Assembly (NCBI RefSeq): GCF_046600715.1
Contig: NZ_JBJMAV010000005.1
Location: forward strand, 124,001-188,000
Source: Lysobacter_C viscosus
GTDB lineage: Bacteria > Pseudomonadota > Gammaproteobacteria > Xanthomonadales > Xanthomonadaceae
DNA: 64,000 nucleotides
Direction of reading: 5' to 3'
Shown here piece after piece: positions 16,263 to 23,801 of the stretch. Position numbers and translations under genes: made by a program. Numbering within the stretch: position 1 is the first letter of the stretch; the number at the start of each line of letters is the position of its first letter. The notes below the pieces were generated by a model that had not been told where the DNA came from, ran no database searches, and worked only from the letters and a program-made list of their open reading frames with translations.

Positions 16263-16625
16263 ATGACCCGTTCCCCCCAGGCGGCGCTGCTCGCCACCGT
16301 GATCGCAATGGTACTGGCCGCGCCCGCCGCTTTCGCGCAGGACCCGGGGGCCCCACCGTCCGAGCCCACCGCTGCCGCGGCTACCACCGCGCCGGAGGAT
16401 CGCAAGCTCGGCTGGGCCGATGTCGATAGCAACCAGGATGGCAACGTCGGCAAGGACGAGTCCGCCGCCGTGCCGGCGCTCGGCCAGGTGTTCGACCAGG
16501 CCGACGTCGACGCCGATGGCCAGCTGACGCCGCAGGAGTACCAGGCCTTCGTCGCCAAGGTGCAGGCCGACGGCGGCGCGCCCACGCCGACAGGTGCCGG
16601 CAACGCCTCCGACAGCGGGCAGTAG
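16263..16625 (+). CDS. Small secreted EF-hand protein
   Basis: A 120-residue exported protein with a signal peptide of about 25 residues (ending APAAFAQ). Two EF-hand-like calcium loops sit at residues 55-66 (DSNQDGNVGKDE) and 81-92 (DVDADGQLTPQE). The rest is Ala/Pro/Thr-rich and disordered. The aggag site at 16252-16256 gives good spacing to the ATG. It is smaller than, but similar in layout to, the EF-hand protein at 12689. Confidence 0.8.
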   Translation: MTRSPQAALLATVIAMVLAAPAAFAQDPGAPPSEPTAAAATTAPEDRKLGWADVDSNQDGNVGKDESAAVPALGQVFDQADVDADGQLTPQEYQAFVAKVQADGGAPTPTGAGNASDSGQ

Positions 16626-16812
16626 CCCACGCGATCCCGCTGCTGCGGGTCCCTCCGTCGAAGTCCGGGGCGTGTGCGGTCCGGGCGGGCGGTTCCCCTG
16701 CGTGGTGGGCGGCTCCGGCCGCCCGTCTTGCTTGCGCTGCAAGCCGTTCGTGCTCGCGTTGCGGGACGTGCCGCCACGTTCGACTCGCCAGGGGCCTTGG
16801 CATACTGGTCGC

Positions 16813-17580
16813 ATGACGCTTCCGTGCGACGCCCGTTCCGACACCTCGCCTGCCGCCACCCCAATCCGACTGGTGGGGTTCGACGCCGACGACACCCTGT
16901 GGCGCAGCCAGGACTACTTCGACGCCGCGCAGCTGGAGTTCGAGCGCATCGTCGGCGGCTACGTGGACCTCCAGGACGCGCGCGTCCACGAACGCCTGTA
17001 CGAGGTCGAGAAAGGCAACCTGGCCCTGTTCGGCTACGGCGTGAAAGGCATGGTGCTGTCTATGGTCGAAGCGGCGGTGGCGATCACCGACGCACGCATC
17101 CAGGCCGTCGACCTGCACCGCATCGTCGGCCTGGGTAAGGAGCTGCTGCGCCATCCGGTCGAACTGCTCCCGGGCGTGCCCGAGGCGGTGGAGGCGATCG
17201 CAGGACACTACGAGGTCGTATTGATCACCAAGGGCGATCTGTTCCACCAGGAAGCCAAGGTGCGCCAGTGCGGCCTGGCCGACCGCTTCCGGCGGATCGA
17301 GGTCGTCAGCGAGAAGGACCCGGCAACCTACGCGCGGGTGCTGGCCGAATTCGGGCTGCCGGCCGCGGCGTTCGTGATGATCGGGAACTCGTTGCGTTCC
17401 GACATCGCACCCGTGCTCGAGCTGGGCGGCTGGGGCATCCACACCCCGTACCACACGACCTGGGCGTACGAGACCGTGGCCGAGGTGGCGGCCGATGCGC
17501 CGCGCATGCTGCACGCCACCTCGGCGGGCGAATGGGTGGAGGCGGTCGACCGGGTATCGCGCAGGGCCCGAGGGGCCTGA
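16813..17580 (+). CDS. HAD-superfamily phosphatase
   Basis: A 255-residue cytoplasmic hydrolase. The nucleophile motif is GFDADDTLW (Asp24, Asp26). Motif II is the VVLITKGD stretch (Thr), motif III includes the Lys of VSEKDPATY, and motif IV is MIGNSLRSDI with the metal-binding Asp. A helical cap lies between about residues 40 and 120. The substrate is not predictable; relatives include phosphoglycolate-phosphatase-like and nucleotidase-like enzymes. The frame is open upstream to 16594 but that part has no family signature. Confidence 0.85.
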   Translation: MTLPCDARSDTSPAATPIRLVGFDADDTLWRSQDYFDAAQLEFERIVGGYVDLQDARVHERLYEVEKGNLALFGYGVKGMVLSMVEAAVAITDARIQAVDLHRIVGLGKELLRHPVELLPGVPEAVEAIAGHYEVVLITKGDLFHQEAKVRQCGLADRFRRIEVVSEKDPATYARVLAEFGLPAAAFVMIGNSLRSDIAPVLELGGWGIHTPYHTTWAYETVAEVAADAPRMLHATSAGEWVEAVDRVSRRARGA

Positions 17581-17786
17581 TGGCTGCATCGGTACTGGCG
17601 CCACCGCCACCACGGCGTGCCAGCAGATGACGCGCCGCAGCGCAGGCTGAACGGCCACCGCTACCGCGCACGCAGGGGCTTCGCCTGCATGCGCATGGTT
17701 AAAAGCATGTTCATTGGCGCTCGTCCAAGGTCGGGGTTCGCGGAGATGTCCAGTCCGCACCGACCCAGAGCGTAAGGAGAGTGAAA

Positions 17787-18239
17787 ATGGCCACCATGAC
17801 CCGCTGGTTCGCCCCGGTTGTGCTCGCTGCGGGACTTGGCGTCGCGGGCTTGGCACCCGCCCCCGCCCAGGCCCAGAGCAGCCAGGACGTCGCACGCATG
17901 ATCGTCGATGTCGCCGACGTGATCTTCCGTGGCGGACAGCCCTACTACCGCCACGGCGACTACGGTCGCGACGACCGCCTGGTCATCGTGCGGGACCGCT
18001 GGGGCCGCCCCACCTACTACCGCGATGCGCCGCGCCGCTCGGCCTACCGCAACGGCCCGCCGTATGGCAATGCCTACGGCTATTACGCCAACGGCCCGGG
18101 CAGCCGCGACGTGCGTTGCAAGAAGAACGGCCGATGCGAGGTCCGTTATTACGACCCGCGCTACGACCGCAAGCGCTGGGACCGCGATGACGATCGCCGC
18201 GACCGGCGCCACCACCGTCGCGACCGCGACGATGACTGA
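17787..18239 (+). CDS. Secreted Arg/Asp/Tyr-rich protein
   Basis: A 150-residue exported protein with a signal peptide (MATMTRWFAPVVLAAGLGVA, cleavage near AQAQ). The mature chain is dominated by Arg, Asp and Tyr, with stretches RDRWGRPTYYRDAPRR and a C-terminal run of Arg/Asp/His. Two Cys (VRCKKNGRCEV) may pair. It resembles RcnB-like or other YY/RD-rich periplasmic proteins by composition, but no family call is safe. The ATG at 17787 is better placed than the GTG at 17781 relative to aaggag (17774-17779). A strong terminator follows. Confidence 0.75.
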   Translation: MATMTRWFAPVVLAAGLGVAGLAPAPAQAQSSQDVARMIVDVADVIFRGGQPYYRHGDYGRDDRLVIVRDRWGRPTYYRDAPRRSAYRNGPPYGNAYGYYANGPGSRDVRCKKNGRCEVRYYDPRYDRKRWDRDDDRRDRRHHRRDRDDD

Positions 18240-18267
18240 CACGGCCGGCTGAACGCCGCGAACCACC

Positions 18268-18303
18268 GGAACGGCACCCCAACGGGTGCCGTTCCGCATT
18301 TTC
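18268..18303 (+). terminator. Rho-independent terminator
   Basis: A perfect 12-bp stem GGAACGGCACCC/GGGTGCCGTTCC with loop CAAC, followed by gcattttc. It ends the gene at 17787. Confidence 0.85.
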
Positions 18304-18357
18304 TGGCTTATCGTCGCGGCTCCGGTGGCCCGTGTTGGCCGCTGTCGGAGTCCGCCC

Positions 18358-18840
18358 ATGCGCACACCCCCCCCACGCACCGATCGCCGTCCTGCACAGC
18401 GCGCCTCGCGCCATGCACGGGCGCTGTCCGCCTTCGCCCTGTTGGCCGCGCTGGCGAGCGCGCCCACCGCAGCGCAGGGCACGCTGGACTGCCAGCTGGA
18501 GTTCAACCTGGCCGGGTGGTCGGTGTTCTACAAGACCGCATCGGGCAGCGGCACGGTCAGTTGCAACGACGGCCAGCGCCTGGCGGTGAAGATCGAAAGC
18601 CGGGGCGGCGGGCTAAGCTTCGGCAAGTCGCGCATCGACAACGGCGTGGGCGAGTTTTCCGGCGTCGGGCGCATAGAAGATGTATTGGGAACCTATGCGG
18701 CCGCGGAGGCACACGCGGGTGCGGGCAGGTCGAGCAAGGCGCAGGTGGTCACCAACGGCGACATTTCACTGGCGCTCGCCGGCACCGGGCAGGGCTGGGA
18801 CGTCGGCGTGGCGTTCGGCAAGTTCACGATCTCGCGATGA
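18358..18840 (+). CDS. Secreted beta-rich protein of unknown function
   Basis: A 160-residue exported protein with an unusually long basic N-region (MRTPPPRTDRRPAQRASRHA) before the hydrophobic part (LSAFALLAALASAPTAAQG). The mature chain (WSVFYKTASGSGTVSCNDGQ, GGGLSFGKSRIDNGVGEF, SLALAGTGQGWDVGVAFGKF) is Gly-rich and strand-rich. It has the Gly/aromatic pattern of a small beta sandwich or YSC84-like protein. Its stop overlaps the start of the next gene (ATGA), so they are coupled. Confidence 0.7.
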   Translation: MRTPPPRTDRRPAQRASRHARALSAFALLAALASAPTAAQGTLDCQLEFNLAGWSVFYKTASGSGTVSCNDGQRLAVKIESRGGGLSFGKSRIDNGVGEFSGVGRIEDVLGTYAAAEAHAGAGRSSKAQVVTNGDISLALAGTGQGWDVGVAFGKFTISR

Positions 18841-19463
18841 CCATCGAGCGTCCATCGCTGCGTCGCAACGCTCTGCTTGCCTGCGTCGTGCTGGCAGCGG
18901 CGGGCCTGGCGGGTGCGCCCGTCGTGCCCGCCTCGCCCCAGGCCCAGCCAAGGGTCCCGGCCGGACAGTCCAGCACCCCCGGCGCGGAAATGCCGGCCAC
19001 GGCGGCGGGAACGGGCGATCCGTGGCTCGATGCCTACCGGGATGACATCGATACGTACGGCCGCCAGTACCGCGCCGCCTTCGTCGACGAACTCGTGCGC
19101 TACTACGCGGCGCCGCGGGCGATGGCAGTGGAACTGCTGGACAACGGCGGTTGGCGACCGGGTGACCTCTACCTCGCCTGTGCCATCTCCCAGCGACGGG
19201 GCCGGCCGTGTCGCCACGCCGTCGAGCGCTTCGACCCGTCGGTGGGCTGGGCGCCACTGCTGGAGTCGCAGGACATGGCGGCCGGTTCCCCCGACCTGCA
19301 TCGGATCAAGCGTGCGCTGGTGGCGACGTACCGGCGATGGGCCAGGCCGATCCTGCTCGACGCCGGCCTGCAGGCCGACTTCCCGGACCTGGCCCGCGAT
19401 CCGGGCAACCGCTTCGTGGCACCGGACGCCACCGCGGAGGCGGCGGTCGATGGCACCCACTAG
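18837..19463 (+). CDS. Secreted protein, paralogue of the 6241 gene
   Basis: A 208-residue exported protein with a signal peptide of about 30 residues (LLACVVLAAAGLAGAPVVPA). Residues about 60-180 align with the gene at 6241: the same sequence of features appears (YGRQYRAAFVDELVRYYAAP, then PGDLYLACAISQRRGRPC, then VGWAPLLESQDM, then RALVATYRRWARPILLD), with two conserved Cys. It lacks the KGN-rich tail of the other copy. Start overlaps the previous stop (ATGA). The next gene begins inside its end. Function unknown. Confidence 0.8.
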   Translation: MTIERPSLRRNALLACVVLAAAGLAGAPVVPASPQAQPRVPAGQSSTPGAEMPATAAGTGDPWLDAYRDDIDTYGRQYRAAFVDELVRYYAAPRAMAVELLDNGGWRPGDLYLACAISQRRGRPCRHAVERFDPSVGWAPLLESQDMAAGSPDLHRIKRALVATYRRWARPILLDAGLQADFPDLARDPGNRFVAPDATAEAAVDGTH

Positions 19464-19863
19464 CGGCGGGTCATCGATAGGCGCGGGCGTGCAGCAGGGC
19501 GGCTGCCACTGCGGTCGCGTCCGTTTCGAAGTCGAGGTGCCCGCCCGGCCCACGTTGCTCGATTGCACCTGCTCGATCTGCCGGAAGACGGGCTACCTGC
19601 ACCTCATCGTCGGGGCTCCACGCTTCCGCCTGCTGCAGGGCCAGGACGCGCTGGCCGAGTACCGGTTCAATACCGGGGTGGCGCGGCACCTGTTCTGTCG
19701 ACACTGCGGAATCAAGTCGTACTACGTGCCGCGCAGCCACCCGGACGCGATCAGCGTGAACGCCCGGTGCCTGGATGCGGGTGTTCCGGCGGATGCCGCC
19801 CTGGTCGTGTTCGACGACGCCAACCGCGGGGCCGCCACCGCCGCCCTCGCGCTCCAGACCTGA
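19450..19863 (+). CDS. GFA-family (Gfa-like) zinc-binding protein
   Basis: A 137-residue cytoplasmic protein of the glutathione-dependent formaldehyde-activating enzyme (GFA/CENP-V) fold. Zinc-ligand cysteines are visible in GGCHCGRVRFEV, LDCTCSICRKTGYLHL and LFCRHCGIKSYY. Relatives often have unknown substrates; the formaldehyde role is not established for most. The ATG at 19450 overlaps the previous gene by 14 bases. Only seven bases separate it from the GNAT gene that follows. Confidence 0.88.
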   Translation: MAPTSGGSSIGAGVQQGGCHCGRVRFEVEVPARPTLLDCTCSICRKTGYLHLIVGAPRFRLLQGQDALAEYRFNTGVARHLFCRHCGIKSYYVPRSHPDAISVNARCLDAGVPADAALVVFDDANRGAATAALALQT

Positions 19864-19869
19864 CCGCTG

Positions 19870-20400
19870 ATGCCGATGGACACCTCGCCGACGCCCGCAT
19901 CCCCCGGCCCTTCAAAATGCGCGGACGGGATCCGCGTGGTCGACTATGACGACCGTTGGCGCGCCGACTTCGCGCGGCTCAACATCGAGTGGCTGGAGCG
20001 GTGGTTCGTGGTCGAGCCGATCGACCGCGAGGTGCTTTCCGACCCGGCGACTCACATTCTTGCCGGCGGTGGGCGGGTGCTGTTCGCCGTCGATCCGGAT
20101 GGACGCGCGCTGGGCACGGTGGCGCTCCTGCACACGGGCGGCGGCGTGTTCGAGCTCACCAAGATGGCGGTCGATCCGGCCTCGCGCGGCCGCGGGATCG
20201 GTCGCCGGCTGGTGCAGGGGGCGCTGCGCACCTTCGCCGGGATGGAGGGACGCGAACTGTTCCTGGAGTCCAGCAGCAAGCTCGGCCCGGCGCTGGCGCT
20301 GTACGAAAGCGTGGGCTTCGTCCACCACCCCGCGCCGCGCCCGGGGTCTCACTACGCCCGCGCCGACGTCTACATGGTCTGGGAGCCGGGCACCGGCTGA
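19870..20400 (+). CDS. GNAT-family N-acetyltransferase
   Basis: A 176-residue protein. Motif A of the GNAT fold is visible as LTKMAVDPASRGRGIGRRLV (acetyl-CoA pyrophosphate loop RGRGIGRR), preceded by the strand GGVFEL and followed by LALYESVGFVHHP, a common feature near the C-terminus. It acetylates an amine, perhaps a small molecule or protein N-terminus; the substrate is unknown. The second ATG (19876) is an alternative. It is closely packed with the GFA gene before and dusA after. Confidence 0.88.
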   Translation: MPMDTSPTPASPGPSKCADGIRVVDYDDRWRADFARLNIEWLERWFVVEPIDREVLSDPATHILAGGGRVLFAVDPDGRALGTVALLHTGGGVFELTKMAVDPASRGRGIGRRLVQGALRTFAGMEGRELFLESSSKLGPALALYESVGFVHHPAPRPGSHYARADVYMVWEPGTG

Positions 20401-20420
20401 AGGCCCGGGGTCGCGGTCCG

Positions 20421-20426
20421 TACAAT
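20421..20426 (+). promoter_or_regulatory. Candidate -10 element of dusA
   Basis: TACAAT lies nine bases before the dusA ATG. No good -35 is visible, and transcription from here would give an almost leaderless mRNA, so this is weak. Confidence 0.25.
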
Positions 20427-20434
20427 GGCCGGCC

Positions 20435-21463
20435 ATGCCGACCCGTCCCGACATTTCGCCCGAGTACCTGCGCCTGTCGGTTGCCCCGATGATGGACTGG
20501 ACGGATACCCATTGCCGCGTGTTCCACCGGCTTCTGGCCCCCCACGCGCGGCTCTACAGCGAAATGGTGCACGCCAACGCGGTCATCCACGGCGACCGCA
20601 CGCGGTTGCTGGCCATGGACCCGGTGGAGCACCCGGTGGCACTGCAATTGGGGGGCAGCGAACCGGCACTGCTCGCGCAGGCCGCGCGCATCGGCGCCGA
20701 GCACGGCTTCGACGAAATCAACCTCAACTGCGGCTGCCCGTCGGACCGCGTGCAGGCGGGTCGCTTCGGCGCGTGCCTGATGCGCGAACCCGCGCTGGTG
20801 GCCGAATCCGTGGCTGCGATGATCGACGCGGTTCCGCCGCACGTCCCGGTGACGGTGAAGTGCCGCCTCGGGGTGGACGATGACCACGATTACGGACGCT
20901 TCGCCGGCTTTGTCGATGCCATAGCGCAGGCCGGCTGCGGGATGTTCGTGGTGCATGCCCGGAACGCCTGGCTGCAGGGCCTGAGCCCGAAGGAAAACCG
21001 GGAGGTTCCGCCGCTGCGCTACGAATGGGCCTACCGGCTCAAGCGCGAGCGGCCCGGGCTGGTGGTGCTGGTCAACGGCGGCATCGCGAGCGCAGAGGAG
21101 GCTACCGCGCACCTGGAGCGCGTCGATGGCGCGATGCTGGGCCGCGCCGCGTACCACGATCCCTACCTGCTGCACGTGCTGGAACACCGTTGGTTCGGCG
21201 CGCCGCTGCGTACCCGCGGCGAACTGCTGCGCGCGCTGCGCCCATATGTCGAATCCCGGCTCGCCGCCGGCGTCTACCTCAAGCACATCGTGCGACACCT
21301 GCTGGGCCTGTTCGCGGGCCAGCCCGGGGGACGCGCCTTCCGGCAGGTGTTGAGCGAAGGCGGGCATCGGCCAGGGGCGGACTGGTCGCTGGTCGAGCAG
21401 GCGCTCTCGCTGACCGAGCGCGAATACCCCGCGCCGGTTCGGGTGGCGGGAGCGACGGCATGA
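20435..21463 (+). CDS. dusA: tRNA-dihydrouridine synthase A
   Basis: A 342-residue flavoenzyme that reduces uridine to dihydrouridine at D-loop positions 20/20a of tRNA. Features in order: LSVAPMMDWTDTHCRVFHRL, NLNCGCPSDRVQAGRFGACL with the catalytic Cys, VTVKCRLGVDDDHDYG, and the DusA signature VVHARNAWLQGLSPKENR (the other Dus families differ here), then the FMN-phosphate site VNGGI. It ends in a helical tRNA-binding domain. The stop overlaps the start of the next gene. Confidence 0.95.
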   Translation: MPTRPDISPEYLRLSVAPMMDWTDTHCRVFHRLLAPHARLYSEMVHANAVIHGDRTRLLAMDPVEHPVALQLGGSEPALLAQAARIGAEHGFDEINLNCGCPSDRVQAGRFGACLMREPALVAESVAAMIDAVPPHVPVTVKCRLGVDDDHDYGRFAGFVDAIAQAGCGMFVVHARNAWLQGLSPKENREVPPLRYEWAYRLKRERPGLVVLVNGGIASAEEATAHLERVDGAMLGRAAYHDPYLLHVLEHRWFGAPLRTRGELLRALRPYVESRLAAGVYLKHIVRHLLGLFAGQPGGRAFRQVLSEGGHRPGADWSLVEQALSLTEREYPAPVRVAGATA

Positions 21464-22401
21464 TCACGCGTGACGCCGCGCGGTTCGCCGCCCATGCCGC
21501 CACGCTGGCGCCCGACTTCGGGCCCGCCACTGCACGCGGCGCGTTCCTGGTCGCGCCGGACGGATTCGCGCTGGCGCAGGAGTCCGCCTCCGACAACCGC
21601 TACATGGCCGCGGGTACGGCCTTCGACGCGGCGCGGGCACTGGCGCAGCACCGTGCGCTGCACCGCGCGCTGTCGGCGACCTTGCCCACGGTGTGCTTTC
21701 CGGGTGATCCGGCCACGCCCGACGCCCTGTTCCCCAACAACGTATTCGCCACCGCGCGACCGGATGCAGCCGCGCCCACCGGTGCGGCCCCACGCTTCAT
21801 CGTGGGCCGCATGCGCCACCCGGTCCGTCAGCGCGAGGCGGCACGGGCCGACATCCGTGGCTTCTTCGGCGACGTGCTCGGTTACCGGCCGATGGACCTG
21901 TCAACGCAGGACCAGCCGTGCGAGCTGACCGGTGCGCTGGTGATCGACCGCGCCCGCGGCATCGCCGTGGCCGGGCTGTCGGAACGCTGCAGTGAGGCGG
22001 GTGCCCGGCTGATGCACGAAGCCTTCGGCCTGCGTGCCACGCTGCTGGCCGACCTCGCGCCGGGCGAATACCACACCAACGTCGTGCTGGCGCTGCTGGC
22101 CGGGCGTGCGGCACTGGTGGCCCCGGCGGGCTTCGCCGGGCCGGCGGTGATCGAGGCCTTGGAGGCGGTGTATCCCGGCCGCGTGGTCCAGCTGTCGCCG
22201 GCCGAGCATGCCGCCTTCGCCGGCAACGCCATCGCGTTGGGCGCGGACACGGTGTGGATGAGCGCGGGGGCGGGCGCCGCACTGACCGCCAACTCGCGCG
22301 CCGCGCTCGCGGACGCAGGGTTGCGGCTGCATACGGTCGAGTTGGATGCGCTGGAGGCCGCCGGCGGCTCCCTGCGCTGCTGCGTCGGCGAAATCTACTG
22401 A
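21460..22401 (+). CDS. CtlX/arginine-deiminase-like amidinohydrolase
   Basis: A 313-residue enzyme of the pentein fold (amidinotransferase superfamily). Conserved pieces are FPNNVFATARP near residue 90, CELTGALVID, the EYHTNVVLAL segment with the catalytic-type His, and a C-terminal RCCVGEIY with a catalytic Cys. This set matches the CtlX / DDAH-related group acting on arginine, citrulline or methylarginine derivatives; the exact substrate is not decided by sequence. It overlaps dusA by four bases (ATGA), so expression is coupled to a tRNA-modifying gene, a pairing I find unusual. Confidence 0.85.
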   Translation: MITRDAARFAAHAATLAPDFGPATARGAFLVAPDGFALAQESASDNRYMAAGTAFDAARALAQHRALHRALSATLPTVCFPGDPATPDALFPNNVFATARPDAAAPTGAAPRFIVGRMRHPVRQREAARADIRGFFGDVLGYRPMDLSTQDQPCELTGALVIDRARGIAVAGLSERCSEAGARLMHEAFGLRATLLADLAPGEYHTNVVLALLAGRAALVAPAGFAGPAVIEALEAVYPGRVVQLSPAEHAAFAGNAIALGADTVWMSAGAGAALTANSRAALADAGLRLHTVELDALEAAGGSLRCCVGEIY

Positions 22402-22567
22402 CGCCGCGCGTTCGGCATGCGCGCCCGGGCCTGAACGCGACCGCGGATGTGAAGAAAAAGTTCATTGCCGATTCACTGCCCACTGACAAGAATGCCCACC
22501 TGACCCGCAGATCCTGGCTGCCGTTCGACCCGATACCGGGCCGAGCCGGGCGGCCTTCCGGAGCACC

Positions 22568-22912
22568 ATGATCCGTTTGCTCACTGCCACCGTCCTCCTC
22601 GTCCTGCTGGCCATGATCGGTCCGCTTGGCGAAGCCCGGGCGCAATCCGCCCCGCAGCGCGAATCGCCCGCCCGGCATGACCGGGGCGAACGTGGTGAAG
22701 ACCGCCGCGCCCTGTCAGACGCCGTGCGCCGCGTGGAGCGCCGCACCGGTGGCCAGGTGCTCAGTGCCGAGCGCGTGCCGTTCGACGGTCGCAACGTCAA
22801 CCGGGTGAAGGTGCTCGATGCAAGCGGACGCATCCGTGTCTACATGGACGATCCGCGTGCGCCGCGCGCGGCGGATCAGGTGCAGCGCCGTACACGCGGC
22901 GACGACGACTGA
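22568..22912 (+). CDS. Small periplasmic PepSY-like protein
   Basis: A 114-residue exported protein (signal peptide about 1-25, ending GEARAQS). The mature part (LSDAVRRVERRTGGQVLSAE, then VNRVKVLDASGRIRVYMDDP) has the helix-strand-strand form and gly-x-val spacing of PepSY-type domains. It sits directly upstream of phoP/phoQ on the same strand. Small PepSY proteins are often accessory to two-component systems, so a role as a periplasmic modulator of PhoQ is a reasonable inference. Confidence 0.75.
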   Translation: MIRLLTATVLLVLLAMIGPLGEARAQSAPQRESPARHDRGERGEDRRALSDAVRRVERRTGGQVLSAERVPFDGRNVNRVKVLDASGRIRVYMDDPRAPRAADQVQRRTRGDDD

Positions 22913-23027
22913 CGCCCCAATCTGACGCGGTCGGCCACCGCCCCATCGCGTTACCCCGCAGTGTCTTGGCAGGTGGCCACGTTCGATTCGTACCCATCCA
23001 GAACAAGAACCAGACACGGGAGTCACC

Positions 23028-23711
23028 ATGCGCATTCTGCTGGTCGAAGACGAGGCGCCGCTGCGCGAAACCCTGGCCGCGCGCCTGAAGCGCGAGGGCT
23101 TCGCGGTCGATGCCGCACAGGACGGCGAAGAAGGCCTGTACATGGGCCGCGAGGTGCCCTTCGACCTGGGCATCATCGACCTGGGCCTGCCGAAGATGTC
23201 GGGCATGGAGCTGATCAAGGCCCTGCGCGATGAAGGCAAGAAGTTCCCGGTGCTGATCCTCACTGCGCGTTCGAGCTGGCAGGACAAGGTCGAGGGCCTC
23301 AAGCAGGGCGCCGACGACTACCTGGTGAAGCCCTTCCATGTCGAGGAGCTGCTGGCGCGGCTCAACGCGCTCGTGCGTCGCGCGGCGGGCTGGAGCAAGC
23401 CCAGCCTGGAATGCGGGCCGGTGACGCTCGACCTGGCCGCGCAGACCGTCAGCGTGCACGGCAGCAACGTGGACCTGACCAGCTACGAGTACAAGGTGCT
23501 CGAGTACCTGATGATGCACGCCGGGGAGCTGGTGTCGAAGGCCGACCTGACCGAGCACATCTACCAGCAGGATTTCGACCGCGACTCCAACGTGCTGGAG
23601 GTCTTCATCGGCCGCCTGCGCAAGAAGCTGGACCCCGACGGCAGCCTCAAGCCGATCGAGACCGTTCGCGGCCGCGGCTACCGCTTCGCGATCCCGCGCA
23701 GCGGCGAGTAG
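23028..23711 (+). CDS. phoP: PhoP-type response regulator
   Basis: A 227-residue OmpR-family regulator. The receiver has the acidic pair E7-D8-E9, phosphoacceptor Asp51 (IIDLGLPKMSG), the conserved Thr in ILTARS, and Lys in YLVKPF. The C-terminal winged-helix DNA-binding domain includes LTSYEYKVLEYLMMHAGEL and VLEVFIGRLRKKL. The partner kinase follows. The assignment to PhoP rests on context and resemblance to the Xanthomonas PhoPQ pair. Confidence 0.9.
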   Translation: MRILLVEDEAPLRETLAARLKREGFAVDAAQDGEEGLYMGREVPFDLGIIDLGLPKMSGMELIKALRDEGKKFPVLILTARSSWQDKVEGLKQGADDYLVKPFHVEELLARLNALVRRAAGWSKPSLECGPVTLDLAAQTVSVHGSNVDLTSYEYKVLEYLMMHAGELVSKADLTEHIYQQDFDRDSNVLEVFIGRLRKKLDPDGSLKPIETVRGRGYRFAIPRSGE

Positions 23712-23801
23712 TCCCCACCACCGACACCGGCGCGGGTGAACCGCACCGGCGTCCGTGCGACCATCGCGGACCGCACCCGCAACCATCCGCGCGATCCGCA
23801 C

